A stretch of DNA of 64,000 nucleotides, from positions 2,448,501-2,512,500 of the forward strand of contig NZ_CP016538.2 of NCBI RefSeq assembly GCF_001687625.2, in the 5' to 3' direction. Shown one piece after another: positions 34,842-43,558 of the stretch; the first letter of the stretch is position 1; each line of letters starts with the position of its first letter. This DNA is from Planococcus maritimus (GTDB lineage Bacteria > Bacillota > Bacilli > Bacillales_A > Planococcaceae). Under the pieces are notes generated by a model. The model was given only the letters and a program-made list of their open reading frames with translations, did not search any database and was not told where the DNA came from. Both the position numbers and the translations under genes were made by a program.

Positions 34842-35507
34842 TTATTTCCATTTGAGCAAGCCGTTTAAATCGTCAAATATATAATCTGGCTCCAGGCCAA
34901 GCTGTTCAATTGGTGCTTTTTTGCGGTTGATCCACGCCGTGCGGAAGCCAAAGTTTTTAGCTCCGGAGATGTCCCAGCCGTTGGAGGACATGAACAGCAC
35001 TTCGTCGCGCGCAATGTCTAGTTGGTCTAACACATATTGGTACGCGGCGGGTGCTGGCTTGAACTGCTTGATCTCGTCGACACTGACCGCTTTATCGAGT
35101 AATTCCTTGATTCCGGCGTTTTCGATCAAAGGGTCGAGCATGTCGTGCGAGCCGTTTGATAATACGATGAGCTGGTGATCTTGCAATTGCTTTAATACCG
35201 CTTCTGATTCTTCATAAAGCGGCAAATGTAAATAGGCATCCATCAACTGCCGTTCGGTGTCGTCTGTCGTTTCGAGACCCTCGTCTTCCAGTGCGTATCT
35301 CAAGGCGCTGTGGGTGACATGGTATAAGGTGTCGTATTTCCCCATCAGCTGGCGCATCATGAAATATTCGACTTGCTTTGTGCGCCAAGTTTGGCTGATG
35401 GCATCACCGTGTCCGGGGAATGCCTCCTCGCATTGCTCTTTGATGGCGATGACGTCGAATAGGGTGCCGTACACATCGAAGACGAACGCTTTGATCGGTT
35501 TGTCCAT
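34842..35507 (-). CDS. HAD hydrolase, type II haloacid dehalogenase-like
   Basis: A 221-residue HAD protein. Motif I is AFVFDVYGTLFD (nucleophile Asp), motif II VLSNGSHDML, then FKPAPAAYQYVLDQL with the motif III Lys, and motif IV MSSNGWDISGAKNFGF. The FDVYGTLFD form and NGWDISGAK are typical of L-2-haloacid dehalogenases. The true substrate may be another phosphorylated or halogenated acid. A GAGGAGG box precedes the ATG. Confidence 0.9.
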   Translation of the reverse strand: MDKPIKAFVFDVYGTLFDVIAIKEQCEEAFPGHGDAISQTWRTKQVEYFMMRQLMGKYDTLYHVTHSALRYALEDEGLETTDDTERQLMDAYLHLPLYEESEAVLKQLQDHQLIVLSNGSHDMLDPLIENAGIKELLDKAVSVDEIKQFKPAPAAYQYVLDQLDIARDEVLFMSSNGWDISGAKNFGFRTAWINRKKAPIEQLGLEPDYIFDDLNGLLKWK

Positions 35508-35590
35508 GTGATAAATCCTCCTCTAATGTCGCTACTAAATTTCGCTGCTGTCCCTTGTATCCCCGTTTGAGCTAAAAAATAACGGCATAG

Positions 35591-35618
35591 AAAAAAAGCA
35601 TCTTCAGGCAGATGCTTT
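35591..35618 (-). terminator. Terminator of the lipoprotein-kinase group
   Basis: AAAGCATCT pairs with AGATGCTTT, followed on the minus strand by a seven-T run. It ends the transcript that includes the genes at 35629-38950. Confidence 0.85.
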
Positions 35619-35628
35619 AGGACGATGT

Positions 35629-35904
35629 TTAATTGTCTCGTTTTTTATCATTTTCAAAGTCTCTAATGAAACTTGCATCATTTTTCTTTTCGATGAAAGT
35701 CCAGACTGCAAAGATGAGTATAGAAATAACGAGCACAAGGATTGTGGCAAAGAAGACAAAATCGAAATCCATTTCTTTCACCATTTGGTCAACACCCGCC
35801 CTTTGGGTATGGTGCATCCAGCTGCTTTCATAGTCCATGAAAGTGAACGATAGGAGGAGTCCAAAAATGAGCCCACCAGCTGTGGATAGGAAAAACTTCT
35901 TCAT
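35629..35904 (-). CDS. Small membrane protein, unknown
   Basis: A 91-residue protein with two hydrophobic segments (FFLSTAGGLIFGLLLSFTFM and FVFFATILVLVISILIFAVWTFI) separated by a loop with SSWMHHTQRAGVDQMVKEM, and an ionic C-terminal tail. It starts directly at the stop of the upstream lipoprotein gene, so translation is probably coupled. No family recognised. Confidence 0.75.
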   Translation of the reverse strand: MKKFFLSTAGGLIFGLLLSFTFMDYESSWMHHTQRAGVDQMVKEMDFDFVFFATILVLVISILIFAVWTFIEKKNDASFIRDFENDKKRDN

Positions 35905-36339
35905 TTATCTGCCTCCTCTATGATCAGTCAATCCATCGAGCAGATTTTCCGACGACAGATAGCTATAGAGTGCCTCGGCATCTTTTTCTTTTAACGTATA
36001 GAGCGCGTGAGTATCGGACTCGTCCATGACGGAACCTTGATCTTCTGATATCCATAAATAGAAGGTCTTTCCTCCGAAGTCCACTTGGAAATCCGGATCG
36101 ATTACGTTCGCCACGCCCTGGAGTTTATCGGCACGCGAAATGGCATCGGCGAATAACTCAATCGTTTGTGCATCTGTCACTTCGGTACGTGTGTTTTCTT
36201 TCACTTCCCCGAAACGCTCCATTTGGTGCAAGACGAGTGTGTCAGCGTCGCGTTGTTCAGCGCCAATTAAGCCGTTCTGGCAGGCTGATAACGTGAACGC
36301 TGTCAACAAAAACATCATCACGACCAGCAGTTTTTTCAT
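35905..36339 (-). CDS. Lipoprotein of unknown function
   Basis: A 144-residue lipoprotein, signal MKKLLVVMMFLLTAFTLSACQ with lipobox LSAC. The mature domain has ADTLVLHQMERFGEVKENTRTEVTDAQTIELFADAI and VDFGGKTFYLWISED, a pattern seen in small outer-face lipoproteins of Bacillales. It overlaps the upstream kinase gene by 4 bp and directly joins the membrane protein gene, so it lies in one operon with both. Confidence 0.8.
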   Translation of the reverse strand: MKKLLVVMMFLLTAFTLSACQNGLIGAEQRDADTLVLHQMERFGEVKENTRTEVTDAQTIELFADAISRADKLQGVANVIDPDFQVDFGGKTFYLWISEDQGSVMDESDTHALYTLKEKDAEALYSYLSSENLLDGLTDHRGGR

Positions 36340-36905
36340 GAGTCTTCTCCCCTTGCAGCCAGTTCGCAGATTTTCGAAGTGGCGGCTTCTATTTGCTGTT
36401 CAGTTGCTACCGTAAACAAATGATTCGCTTCGCCTGGTGCCGGTGTCACGCCGGGATTGCCGAGTGATTCGGCTTGCTGCCCCTTGAGCACTTCGTGGAA
36501 TGAAGAAACGGTGCGCAAGATGGAAGTGTCACGCCCGGCTCGATCAATTCTCGCTTCCAATACTTCGTCTGCCAAATCAAAGTTCACCACAATCGTAGTG
36601 AAACCTTTGTCTCGGTAAAACTCCAGCAGTTTCAAACGGCCTTTGCGGTTGCGGTTGGCGTTCGACAAAATGATGTGGCAATCGGTTTGATCGACTGCGT
36701 AGTCCACAATGGTCTGCGTCAACGCGTATTTGATGATATTCGCCCCTTGTTTTGGGACCAGCGCTGGATAATAGTTCCGCAAGATTTCTGCGTGATTGTC
36801 TTGGTCGATGACGATGGCATTCGCCAGCCGCCGCTCGAGTGCTTGGGCGAACGTCGTTTTGCCGCTATGGGTTTTGCCGACTGTGAGAACCGCTAGCCTG
36901 TTCAT
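36336..36905 (-). CDS. P-loop kinase or ATPase
   Basis: A 189-residue soluble protein with VLTVGKTHSGKTTFAQALERRL, a Walker A motif, at the N-terminus, then AIVIDQDNHAEILRNYY and IILSNANRNRKGRLKLLEFYR, similar to AAA-type zeta-toxin or shikimate kinase-like small-molecule kinases. The substrate is unknown. The ATG at 36905 follows AGGAG by 8 bases; a GTG three codons earlier overlaps the box. The stop overlaps the following lipoprotein gene by 4 bp. Confidence 0.82.
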   Translation of the reverse strand: MNRLAVLTVGKTHSGKTTFAQALERRLANAIVIDQDNHAEILRNYYPALVPKQGANIIKYALTQTIVDYAVDQTDCHIILSNANRNRKGRLKLLEFYRDKGFTTIVVNFDLADEVLEARIDRAGRDTSILRTVSSFHEVLKGQQAESLGNPGVTPAPGEANHLFTVATEQQIEAATSKICELAARGEDS

Positions 36906-36932
36906 ATGCGCCACTCCTCGTATAGATTCTGA

Positions 36933-37349
36933 CTAATTAGAAGCTGCGCGATTCATGAACGCAATGAGGTGTTCTTGATCTTCCGGGTAATCGTGAAGCG
37001 CTTCTTTTAGTTCTGCCTCTGTTTGCCACGCAATTTCTTCGATTTCGTCGTCAGGGTCCTGATAACATAGATTGCCTGAGACCACTTTGCACAGAAAATA
37101 ATGGCTGGTGACTTCGTACTGGCCGATTTGCACGTTTTTCGTGTGCAGCTGTTCTTTCACATCGATGCGAAAGCCCGTTTCTTCCCATACTTCCCTCACG
37201 CACGCTTGTTGCGGGGATTCGCCTGTTTCAATTTCTCCAGACGGGATGCTCCATTTGCCGGATGTCTTAGACTTCACCATGAGGAGCTTGCCGCTCTCGA
37301 TGACCACTCCAGCTGCACCCCGCCATCTTTTTTGGGTGTCATTCACCAT
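36933..37349 (-). CDS. NUDIX hydrolase
   Basis: A 138-residue NUDIX protein. The Nudix box is complete: GEIETGESPQQACVREVWEETG, with the REVWEE core that binds magnesium. It cleaves nucleoside diphosphates linked to another group; the substrate is not evident. It is followed by the P-loop kinase and preceded by another NUDIX gene, all on one strand with gaps under 30 bp. Confidence 0.92.
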   Translation of the reverse strand: MVNDTQKRWRGAAGVVIESGKLLMVKSKTSGKWSIPSGEIETGESPQQACVREVWEETGFRIDVKEQLHTKNVQIGQYEVTSHYFLCKVVSGNLCYQDPDDEIEEIAWQTEAELKEALHDYPEDQEHLIAFMNRAASN

Positions 37350-37375
37350 GCTAACCTCCGTAGTATTTTATCCAC

Positions 37376-37822
37376 TTAGACGTAATCGAGAATTTTGATG
37401 TCCATTTCATCCAGTACGCCAATTTCTTCTTTTGTGTCCCATAGCTTCATTTCCGTTGTTTCCTCATTTGGAATAAAGGGCTGCAGCTTTTCTACAATTC
37501 CAAGAAAAACAGGATTGTATTTGATTTCTTGCGTATCCGTGTGCTGAAGTTTGAGCAAGCCTTTGAACTCCAAGTCCTCAAGTTGCTGACCTGATTCTTC
37601 GTATAACTCCCGGATGGCACACTCTTTTGAGGTTTCCTGTCCTTCTCTCGCGCCAGCCGGCAATTCCCATTGCTCCCGCCATTTGTTGTAGACCATGAGC
37701 GTTTTGCCGTTGCATTTAATAACCGCAAACGATCCTGCGATGGACTCAAACTGATGGATGTCTTGTTCTTCCACAAATAAAAAATCCAGAAATTGAAACC
37801 CATGGCTTCTCGTTGTGTTCAT
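37376..37822 (-). CDS. NUDIX hydrolase
   Basis: A 148-residue NUDIX protein with FAVIKCNGKTLMVYNKWREQWELPAGAREGQETSKECAIRELYEESGQ. The box is intact with RELYEESG. The WELPAGAREG form and the lack of an export signal suggest cleavage of a nucleotide sugar or a damaged nucleotide. The ATG at 37822 has a GGAGAG box; the frame continues upstream without one. It lies in the leftward group with the second NUDIX gene. Confidence 0.92.
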   Translation of the reverse strand: MNTTRSHGFQFLDFLFVEEQDIHQFESIAGSFAVIKCNGKTLMVYNKWREQWELPAGAREGQETSKECAIRELYEESGQQLEDLEFKGLLKLQHTDTQEIKYNPVFLGIVEKLQPFIPNEETTEMKLWDTKEEIGVLDEMDIKILDYV

Positions 37823-37845
37823 CAAAAACTCTCCTCTTTCAGCGT

Positions 37846-38217
37846 TCATTCTGTCGTTAAGGCAAATTCCTCAACGTGCCCGTCCCATTTGATCTCAACT
37901 TCCAACTCTTCGTCTTGCTGGATGTCCGTACAGCCTTCGCAGGCGCTCCTGTCGACCAGCACCTCGTCGTCATCAACCGAAACATTGCCGCTCGAGGCAC
38001 CGGCAGTCGATCCGATGGAATAGATAATCGTTTCAGGCGCTGGGTCTTTACCGGTGTAGACGATTTTGCCGGTTGCTTCTTTGCTGTCTTCTGAAGTCAC
38101 ATCCACCGTGTAAAAGACATCCCAATTATCGCTGCTGCCATCGAAGTTGTAACGGTCCGCTTCCGAACAGCCGCTGAGCATGATCAATATCCCTAGAAAT
38201 AATCCGGTTTTTTTCAT
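37846..38217 (-). CDS. Lipoprotein with paired cysteines, paralogue of 48143
   Basis: A 123-residue lipoprotein: MKKTGLFLGILIMLSGCSEADR, lipobox LSGC. The mature part has YNFDGSSDNWDVFYTV, GKIVYTGKDPAPETIIYSI, then SACEGCTDIQ with two cysteines, and EVEIKWDGHVEEFALT. The same layout occurs in the gene at 48143 (YSGKSESWRITYQV, YIGPETAPEMIEYS, TSCIDCGIIQ, VEIVWNGKTETFIL). The function is unknown; the conserved cysteines could form a disulfide or bind metal. The ATG at 38217 follows GAGAGGAG. Confidence 0.8.
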   Translation of the reverse strand: MKKTGLFLGILIMLSGCSEADRYNFDGSSDNWDVFYTVDVTSEDSKEATGKIVYTGKDPAPETIIYSIGSTAGASSGNVSVDDDEVLVDRSACEGCTDIQQDEELEVEIKWDGHVEEFALTTE

Positions 38218-38239
38218 GAAATAGGAACTCCTCTCCTGC

Positions 38240-38950
38240 TTAGTCGACATGAGTTAAGAACAATTCGAGCGTTTTTGTGTGCAAATCCGCTTGTTCGGCA
38301 TGAACCAGATGAGACGCGAACGGGATGACCGAAGCGCGCACATGCTCATGCTTTCCTGAGTAATACAGGACGCTTTTCAGTTCGTTTGGGTTTCCTTCAC
38401 CTGCCATGCATAGAACCGGTGCGTCAATAGCCGACAGGTCTTTCGTTTCTTCAAAAGGATACCAGTCTTCAGACTGCCCCATTTCGATGAACTTGCGCCA
38501 ATCGGCTTTGTGCATTTGGTTGTAGTAGGTGACAGCTTCTTCGTAATGCAAAATTTGCTGCCATTTGTGAATTTCTTGCTTGTGCAATTCCAGCCAATTG
38601 TCTGGTTTCTCGGCAATCACGCCGGAGATTACTAGGCTTTTTACTTTCGCAGGGTACCGTTTCGCGAAAAATATACCGATCAAAGCTCCAAGTGAGGCGC
38701 CGACGATATGAGCAGATTCAATGCCTAAATGGTCGAAGGTTTCTGCTAAATCGGTCGCATTGTCTTCAAAAAAATGGTCCAGTTCGTCGCTGACCGATTC
38801 TCCATGCCCCCGTAAGTCGGGCAAAATAACCTGGTAACGATCTTTAAGATGATCTCGCTGAAACTCAAAATCAGTAAGCCCCGTTAATAAGCCATTATGT
38901 AAAAACACCAGTGGCTCGCCAGTTCCAAAGCTTTCGGTATGCAAGATCAT
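38240..38950 (-). CDS. Alpha/beta hydrolase
   Basis: A 236-residue alpha/beta hydrolase. GEPLVFLHNGLLTGLTDFEFQ gives the oxyanion region, VILPDLRGHGESV the typical second motif, HIVGASLGALIGIFFAKRYP the nucleophile elbow (Ser in GASLG, about residue 86), VLCMAGEGNP the acid strand and IPFASHLVHAEQ the final His. All parts are in place for an esterase or similar enzyme. The substrate is unknown. It is the first gene of the leftward group that ends at 35591. Confidence 0.9.
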   Translation of the reverse strand: MILHTESFGTGEPLVFLHNGLLTGLTDFEFQRDHLKDRYQVILPDLRGHGESVSDELDHFFEDNATDLAETFDHLGIESAHIVGASLGALIGIFFAKRYPAKVKSLVISGVIAEKPDNWLELHKQEIHKWQQILHYEEAVTYYNQMHKADWRKFIEMGQSEDWYPFEETKDLSAIDAPVLCMAGEGNPNELKSVLYYSGKHEHVRASVIPFASHLVHAEQADLHTKTLELFLTHVD

Positions 38951-39210
38951 GTCATCGCCCCTTTTCGTTAAATGAAATAGATGCGCAGATCATTATCGAG
39001 ATTAGATATTATTGAAAATATGGGTAATTCTAGTATAACTTACTTTAATAGATTATTCAGTAATAAGCCTTATATTTTCATCCGTTCGAGTGGTCTAATA
39101 GCATCAATAGATAGAGTGCCACCTGTATCAAACTATAGATGAGGCAGATGCAATTCGGTTCACTTGCCCTACCCTACATACGTTACAATAAGTATGTAGG
39201 AGGAATCCGC
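38951..39210. other. Divergent intergenic region
   Basis: About 260 bases, AT-rich, between the alpha/beta hydrolase gene and a rightward membrane protein gene. It should hold promoters for both. A near-palindrome is not obvious and no RNA was recognised. Confidence 0.35.
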
Positions 39211-39744
39211 ATGTACAGAGCTTTTTTATACATACTCGTTTTATCTATCTTGGCATTTGTGATATGGGGCAGCTTTTTTGAGATCCAGTTGAAAATCACC
39301 TTAAGTTTAATCGTGTTGACGGTTTTGCCGTTCATTCGCAAAAAGCTCTACAACGACGAGGCACTCTTCCGAAAAGGCAAGGCCGCCCTATACGCTTCCG
39401 TTTTTTTGACGGCTTGCGGTTTGCTTATGATTATGGGTTCAATGCTGCTAGATAAAGGGATGGATTTCGCAGCGTTTGGATTTATTTTTTTCTTGTTTGT
39501 CATTTTCTTATTTGGAAGCGTCGTTTACGGGATTCCGGTTTCATCATTTTCTGATTTGGTAACTTCCCGTACAACACGCTACCGGCTCCCGCTCGCTTTT
39601 CTGATTCATTTGGGTTTCGGCCTGTTGTCTTACCTATTTCTCGGACCGCTCATGTATTTCGCGGTGATTGTGGCGGTGGTCTTTTTCGTGATTGATGAGA
39701 TTTTGCGGAAAAAGGCATCTACCCAAATTGAAATGGGAGCTTAG
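39211..39744 (+). CDS. Membrane protein, unknown
   Basis: A 177-residue protein with about six hydrophobic segments in three pairs, the first FLYILVLSILAFVIWGSFF, the last LGFGLLSYLFLGPLMYFAVIVAVVFFVIDEIL. Short charged loops lie between them. The ATG at 39211 has a full AGGAGG box 7 bases upstream; the frame runs on upstream to 39139 without one. The family is not recognised. It stands alone and ends at a terminator. Confidence 0.8.
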   Translation: MYRAFLYILVLSILAFVIWGSFFEIQLKITLSLIVLTVLPFIRKKLYNDEALFRKGKAALYASVFLTACGLLMIMGSMLLDKGMDFAAFGFIFFLFVIFLFGSVVYGIPVSSFSDLVTSRTTRYRLPLAFLIHLGFGLLSYLFLGPLMYFAVIVAVVFFVIDEILRKKASTQIEMGA

Positions 39745-39776
39745 CGTTTTTCGTTTATTTAATAATTAAACAGCTA

Positions 39777-39812
39777 TAGAGCCAGCCGGAACATTTCCAG
39801 CTGGCTCTTTTG
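39777..39812 (+). terminator. Terminator behind the membrane protein gene
   Basis: AGAGCCAGC pairs with GCTGGCTCT, followed by Ts. It also lies directly behind the response regulator gene that comes from the other side. Confidence 0.8.
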
Positions 39813-39817
39813 CGTTT

Positions 39818-40495
39818 TTATTCAACGTTGTTCAGCCATTTATAGCCGACGCCCCACACGGTGAGGAAATGCTTGTCGACCGGAAATCCGGACTGGCGGA
39901 TTTTCTCTCGGACGTTGCGGACGTGTGAGTCGATCGTGCGCCCTTCCGTTTCCGAATCATAGCCCCAGATGAGCAGGATCAATTGGTCGCGGGAAAACAC
40001 TTTGCCGGGATTTTTCACTAATTGCCCGACCATAAAGAATTCTTTTGGCGTCAGTTTAATCGGCGTGCCGCGGAACGTCAGCTCGAAGCGTTCTTCGTTC
40101 CATTTCAAGCCGCCCACTTCGATGATGTTTTTTGGCGCTTGCCGCCTGAGCAGCGCTTCAATGCGTGCGAGCAATTCTTCTTCGTTGAACGGCTTGGTGA
40201 TGTAATCATCCGCACCGAGCTTGAGCCCTTTGACGATGTCTTCTTGCTGTTCGCGCGCCGTCAGCATAATAATCGGAACGTCGGAAAAGCTTCGGATTTT
40301 CGCACACAACTCAAAACCGCTCATCTCAGGCATCATGATATCAAGCAGGACGATGTCGAACGCCTGTGTTTCCACATAGCGCAGCGCTTCCTGTGCCCCT
40401 TGAGCTTTGGTGCAAGAATATTGATGGGGCGTTAAATACAGCGACAATAAATCGAGCATGCGCCGTTCGTCATCAACCAATAGGATTTTCTGCAT
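39818..40495 (-). CDS. OmpR/PhoB-type response regulator
   Basis: A 225-residue regulator. Receiver domain: LLVDDERRMLD (acidic pair), VLLDIMMPEMSG (phosphorylated Asp about 53), TAREQ, ITKPF (Lys). A C-terminal winged helix follows, with PKEFFMVGQLVKNPGKVFSRDQLILLIWGYDSETEGRTIDSHVRNVREKI, typical of the OmpR class. It overlaps the kinase gene by 23 bp, and the two should act as a pair. Its target may be the ydhK-DUF305 pair on the other side of the kinase gene; this is inferred from position only. Confidence 0.95.
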   Translation of the reverse strand: MQKILLVDDERRMLDLLSLYLTPHQYSCTKAQGAQEALRYVETQAFDIVLLDIMMPEMSGFELCAKIRSFSDVPIIMLTAREQQEDIVKGLKLGADDYITKPFNEEELLARIEALLRRQAPKNIIEVGGLKWNEERFELTFRGTPIKLTPKEFFMVGQLVKNPGKVFSRDQLILLIWGYDSETEGRTIDSHVRNVREKIRQSGFPVDKHFLTVWGVGYKWLNNVE

Positions 40496-41876
40496 CGCTC
40501 TCCTCCCTTTCCAATTGAATCGTCACCGTTGTTCCGGCATTTGGCTCGGAATCGATGCTGATGCGCCCGCCGTGGGATTCGACCAGCTCCTTGGCGATGG
40601 CGAGCCCAAGCCCACTGCCACCAGATATGCGAGACCTGGATTTGTCGACGCGGTATAAGCGGTCGAAGACAAACGGCAAGTCTTTTTCCGGAATGCCCTC
40701 GCCTTGGTCCGTCACACTAATAAAGATGGATCGTTCGTCTTGGCTCCCTTTCAAGGTTACGCTGGTGTTCGGCTCCGAGTGCTTGCGCGCATTGTCGAGA
40801 ATATTGAGCAGCACTTGCTGAAAACGTGCTGGGTCGATCCAAGCGATAAGGTCTGGTTCGCATTCGACTGTGAGTGAAATGTTTTTTTCATCAAATGCTG
40901 GCCGCACAAGCGACGCCACGGTATGGCATAGGGCATCAATTGGCACTTGCTCCCGTTGAATGGAAAATTGGTTATGGTCCAGCTGAGCGAGTTCGAACAA
41001 TTGCTTGATGAGTACTGTTAAATGGCCGGTTTCTTCTCGAATGATGGCAAGGTATTCCTGACGTTCTTGTTCTGATAGCCCCGGCCGGCTTGCGATATCG
41101 GCATAACCTTTCATATAAGTGAGCGGCGTACGAAGTTCATGCGAGATGCTTGCCAGAAAATCGTTGCGTTCTTGCTTTAAGCGGTCCAGGTCAGTCGACA
41201 GCTGGGTAATGGCGTTCGCGAGTTCTCCCAGTTCATCGTTGCGTTCGATATCAAGCGCCACTCCGCCTTGCACTTTGCCGAGTTGTTCGGTCGCTTTTTT
41301 GATGCGAATAAGCGGCAAAGTGATCAAACGCGACAAGAGGAAAATGGTGATAATCGTCAAAACGATCGAAATAAGGCCGCCGAGAATGAATTGGTTTCTC
41401 ATGCGCTCGACCATTTCCTTGATTTGACTCGTCTCTGCGAACATCAGCACATGCCCTTCGTGTCTTCCTCCAATGGTGATGGGACTGTCGGTAGCGATAA
41501 AGCGTTCGTCTTGCCAATTGTCTTCGAGGATTTCTCCTTGTTCCGGAACTTCTTCGATATCGGTATGGCCGAGCACTTCACGCATTTCCGGTTCGATCTG
41601 GTCGGAATGAGTCAATTCCTCACCCGCTTCGTCCGTGATGATAACGATAAAATCCGATGACGATTCCATCATTGCCACGTGCGACAACGTGGTGTCATTG
41701 AAACTGTCCTCGAGCACCTCACTATGCGTATTGCCCCGCGCCAATAAATTCGACATCACTTCATCGACGCGTTCATTGACGAATGTGACATAAAGCGTCG
41801 AAAACAAAAACAATTCAATACTGACGATGAACACGAAAAATAATAAACCGATTTTTAATGCCAGTTTGTTTAACAT
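40473..41876 (-). CDS. Membrane sensor histidine kinase
   Basis: A 467-residue kinase. A membrane segment (about 9-31), an extracellular sensor part (about 32-165; rich in Asp, Glu and Ser), a second membrane segment (about 168-190), a HAMP linker, the H-box FLASISHELRTPLTYMKGY, N-box LLNILDNARKHS, G1 VTDQGEGIP and G2 GGSGLGLAI. The acidic sensor region could bind cations. It is transcribed leftward, divergent from ydhK, with the regulator gene downstream. Confidence 0.95.
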   Translation of the reverse strand: MLNKLALKIGLLFFVFIVSIELFLFSTLYVTFVNERVDEVMSNLLARGNTHSEVLEDSFNDTTLSHVAMMESSSDFIVIITDEAGEELTHSDQIEPEMREVLGHTDIEEVPEQGEILEDNWQDERFIATDSPITIGGRHEGHVLMFAETSQIKEMVERMRNQFILGGLISIVLTIITIFLLSRLITLPLIRIKKATEQLGKVQGGVALDIERNDELGELANAITQLSTDLDRLKQERNDFLASISHELRTPLTYMKGYADIASRPGLSEQERQEYLAIIREETGHLTVLIKQLFELAQLDHNQFSIQREQVPIDALCHTVASLVRPAFDEKNISLTVECEPDLIAWIDPARFQQVLLNILDNARKHSEPNTSVTLKGSQDERSIFISVTDQGEGIPEKDLPFVFDRLYRVDKSRSRISGGSGLGLAIAKELVESHGGRISIDSEPNAGTTVTIQLEREESDAENPIG

Positions 41877-42097
41877 AGACTCCCTCTTTCAATTATAGCG
41901 GTAGACGTGCGCATTCTTTGGTGTGCCTATTATCTTTACTATACGGGAAAGTTCTCGATTTTTTGTGCAGAAACAAAGAAAGAAAAGAATTTCCCCACGG
42001 TGGGCAACTAAATCAAATTGTCACGGTTTGTGCACAGTTTATGCAAACATTCGGGGTAGCTTACTTAAGAAGAGATAAAAGAAATGAGGAATTTAAA

Positions 42098-42718
42098 ATG
42101 GCAAAGAACAAAATGACAATGGCTGCAGCTTCTGTTTTCGCTGCCCTGGCACTAAGCGCATGCCAAGCCGATCCCGCCCCAATGGATATGGATGAACAAA
42201 TGGATGAAAACATGGGAGAGAACCACGAGAATATGGAAGAACAGATGGATGAGCAGATGGGGGATGAAGACGGCCATATGATGGACCATTCCAGCTCCGG
42301 TGAAGTTCCGGAAGATTTACAGGAAGCCCAAGATCCAACATACCCTACTGGATCCCAGGCCGTTATCACGACCGATCACATGAGCGGCATGAAAGATGCC
42401 GAGGCAACGATTGCTGGCGCTTATGATACCACCGTTTATGCGGTCAGCTATACACCAGAGGGCGGTGGAGAGCCGGTCGAGGATCATAAATGGGTCATCC
42501 ATGAAGAGTTGGAGAATGCCGGAGACGCTCCGTTCCAGGAAGGCGATGAAGTCGTACTCGACGCGGAGCATATGCAAGGCATGGACGGTGTAACGGCGAC
42601 GATTGATTCGGCACAACAGACGACGGTTTATATGGTTGATTTCACTGCCACCGATAGCGGCGAGCAAGTGACGAACCATAAATGGGTGACAGAAGATGAG
42701 TTGGCGCCTGTCGAATAA
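42098..42718 (+). CDS. ydhK: YdhK-family lipoprotein with two DUF1541 domains
   Basis: A 206-residue lipoprotein: signal MAKNKMTMAAASVFAALALSACQ (lipobox LSAC), a Met/Asp/Glu-rich linker with repeated MDEQMD and a MMDHSS segment, then two similar domains (GSQAVITTDHMSGMKDAEATI ... DHKWVIHEEL and GDEVVLDAEHMQGMDGVTATI ... NHKWVTEDEL). The methionines and histidines suggest metal contact at the cell surface. The ATG at 42098 has a GAGGA box; the longer frame lacks one. It is followed by a DUF305 gene. Confidence 0.9.
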   Translation: MAKNKMTMAAASVFAALALSACQADPAPMDMDEQMDENMGENHENMEEQMDEQMGDEDGHMMDHSSSGEVPEDLQEAQDPTYPTGSQAVITTDHMSGMKDAEATIAGAYDTTVYAVSYTPEGGGEPVEDHKWVIHEELENAGDAPFQEGDEVVLDAEHMQGMDGVTATIDSAQQTTVYMVDFTATDSGEQVTNHKWVTEDELAPVE

Positions 42719-42751
42719 TTTCCAACAAACCATAAAAAAGGAGAGCGTGTG

Positions 42752-43204
42752 ATGAACAAGTATTTAAAATTTGGCATCATGATCGGAACTTCAACCTTCA
42801 TTATGTATTGGCTGATGTATTTAAATGTTTTCCAGTTGGACCATGTTTTCTATAGTGAAACACGGCTCTATATGGCGCTCATCATGGGTTCAGTGATGGC
42901 GATTGTCATGCTGCTGTTCATGTGGCCGATGTACAAGAACAAGAAAGCGAATGCCGGGATTCTTGCTGGCAGTGCGCTCGTTTTTGCCCTCTCGCTGTAT
43001 CTCGTGCGCAGCCAAGTGCTTATTGAAGATACCGGCTGGATGAAAGCGATGATCCCCCACCACTCGATCGCGATTTTGACGAGCGAACGCGCGAACATTT
43101 CGGACCCTCGCGTGAGACAGTTGGCGGATGAAATCATCGAAGCCCAGCGCAAGGAAATCGATGAAATGAAACAATTGATCGAAGACTTGGAAGAGGAAGA
43201 GTGA
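42752..43204 (+). CDS. DUF305-family membrane protein
   Basis: A 150-residue protein with three hydrophobic segments in the first 90 residues and a C-terminal DUF305-like part, GWMKAMIPHHSIAILTSERANISDPRVRQLADEIIEAQRKEIDEMK, with the MIPHH motif that is thought to bind metal. It is probably anchored with this part outside. It follows ydhK with a 33-bp gap and an AAAAGGAG box, so they form an operon. Both may be regulated by the adjacent two-component system. Confidence 0.88.
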   Translation: MNKYLKFGIMIGTSTFIMYWLMYLNVFQLDHVFYSETRLYMALIMGSVMAIVMLLFMWPMYKNKKANAGILAGSALVFALSLYLVRSQVLIEDTGWMKAMIPHHSIAILTSERANISDPRVRQLADEIIEAQRKEIDEMKQLIEDLEEEE

Positions 43205-43221
43205 GCAAGCAACATACAAAG

Positions 43222-43480
43222 AAAACCTCGGGTAATCGTATTTTCCGAAGCTTATCGCTCGCTTTCCGTGGGCTCGCGCCCAAGCCTCCTCAGCCGCTAT
43301 GCGTCTTCCGGGGTCTCGGTCGTCTCGCTGATCCACAGGAAAGATAAGGTCGACCTATGGGAGACATTATCTTTGCGAAAGTAATGCGTAGCATTATTGA
43401 GCAGAAGGTTTTACGAGCGAACGCTTCTCCAAATACTTAGAGAGGTCATTGATTGTTCAGTATAAATATAGGAGACCTCT
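43222..43480 (-). repeat. GC-rich intergenic repeat, copy R5, with extra hairpin
   Basis: Shares core and flanks with R4 (GCTTTCCGTGGGCTCGCGCC). In addition it contains a hairpin, AAAGATAA with TTATCTTT (43342-43374), and AAAACCT/AGGTTTT inverted ends at 43222 and 43405-43412. The segment that follows (43414-43480) is homologous to the tail of R4. Confidence 0.8.
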
Positions 43481-43524
43481 CTCGTATATTGATTGCAAAC
43501 CATAAAATTTTTCAACACCCTGAG

Positions 43525-43558
43525 AAAGACATGCCGGGTTTCGGCATGTCTTTCTTTT
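43525..43558 (+). terminator. Terminator between DUF305 and MFS genes
   Basis: AAAGACATGCCG pairs with CGGCATGTCTTT around GGTTT, followed by a T-run. It also directly abuts the stop of the leftward MFS gene. Confidence 0.88.
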
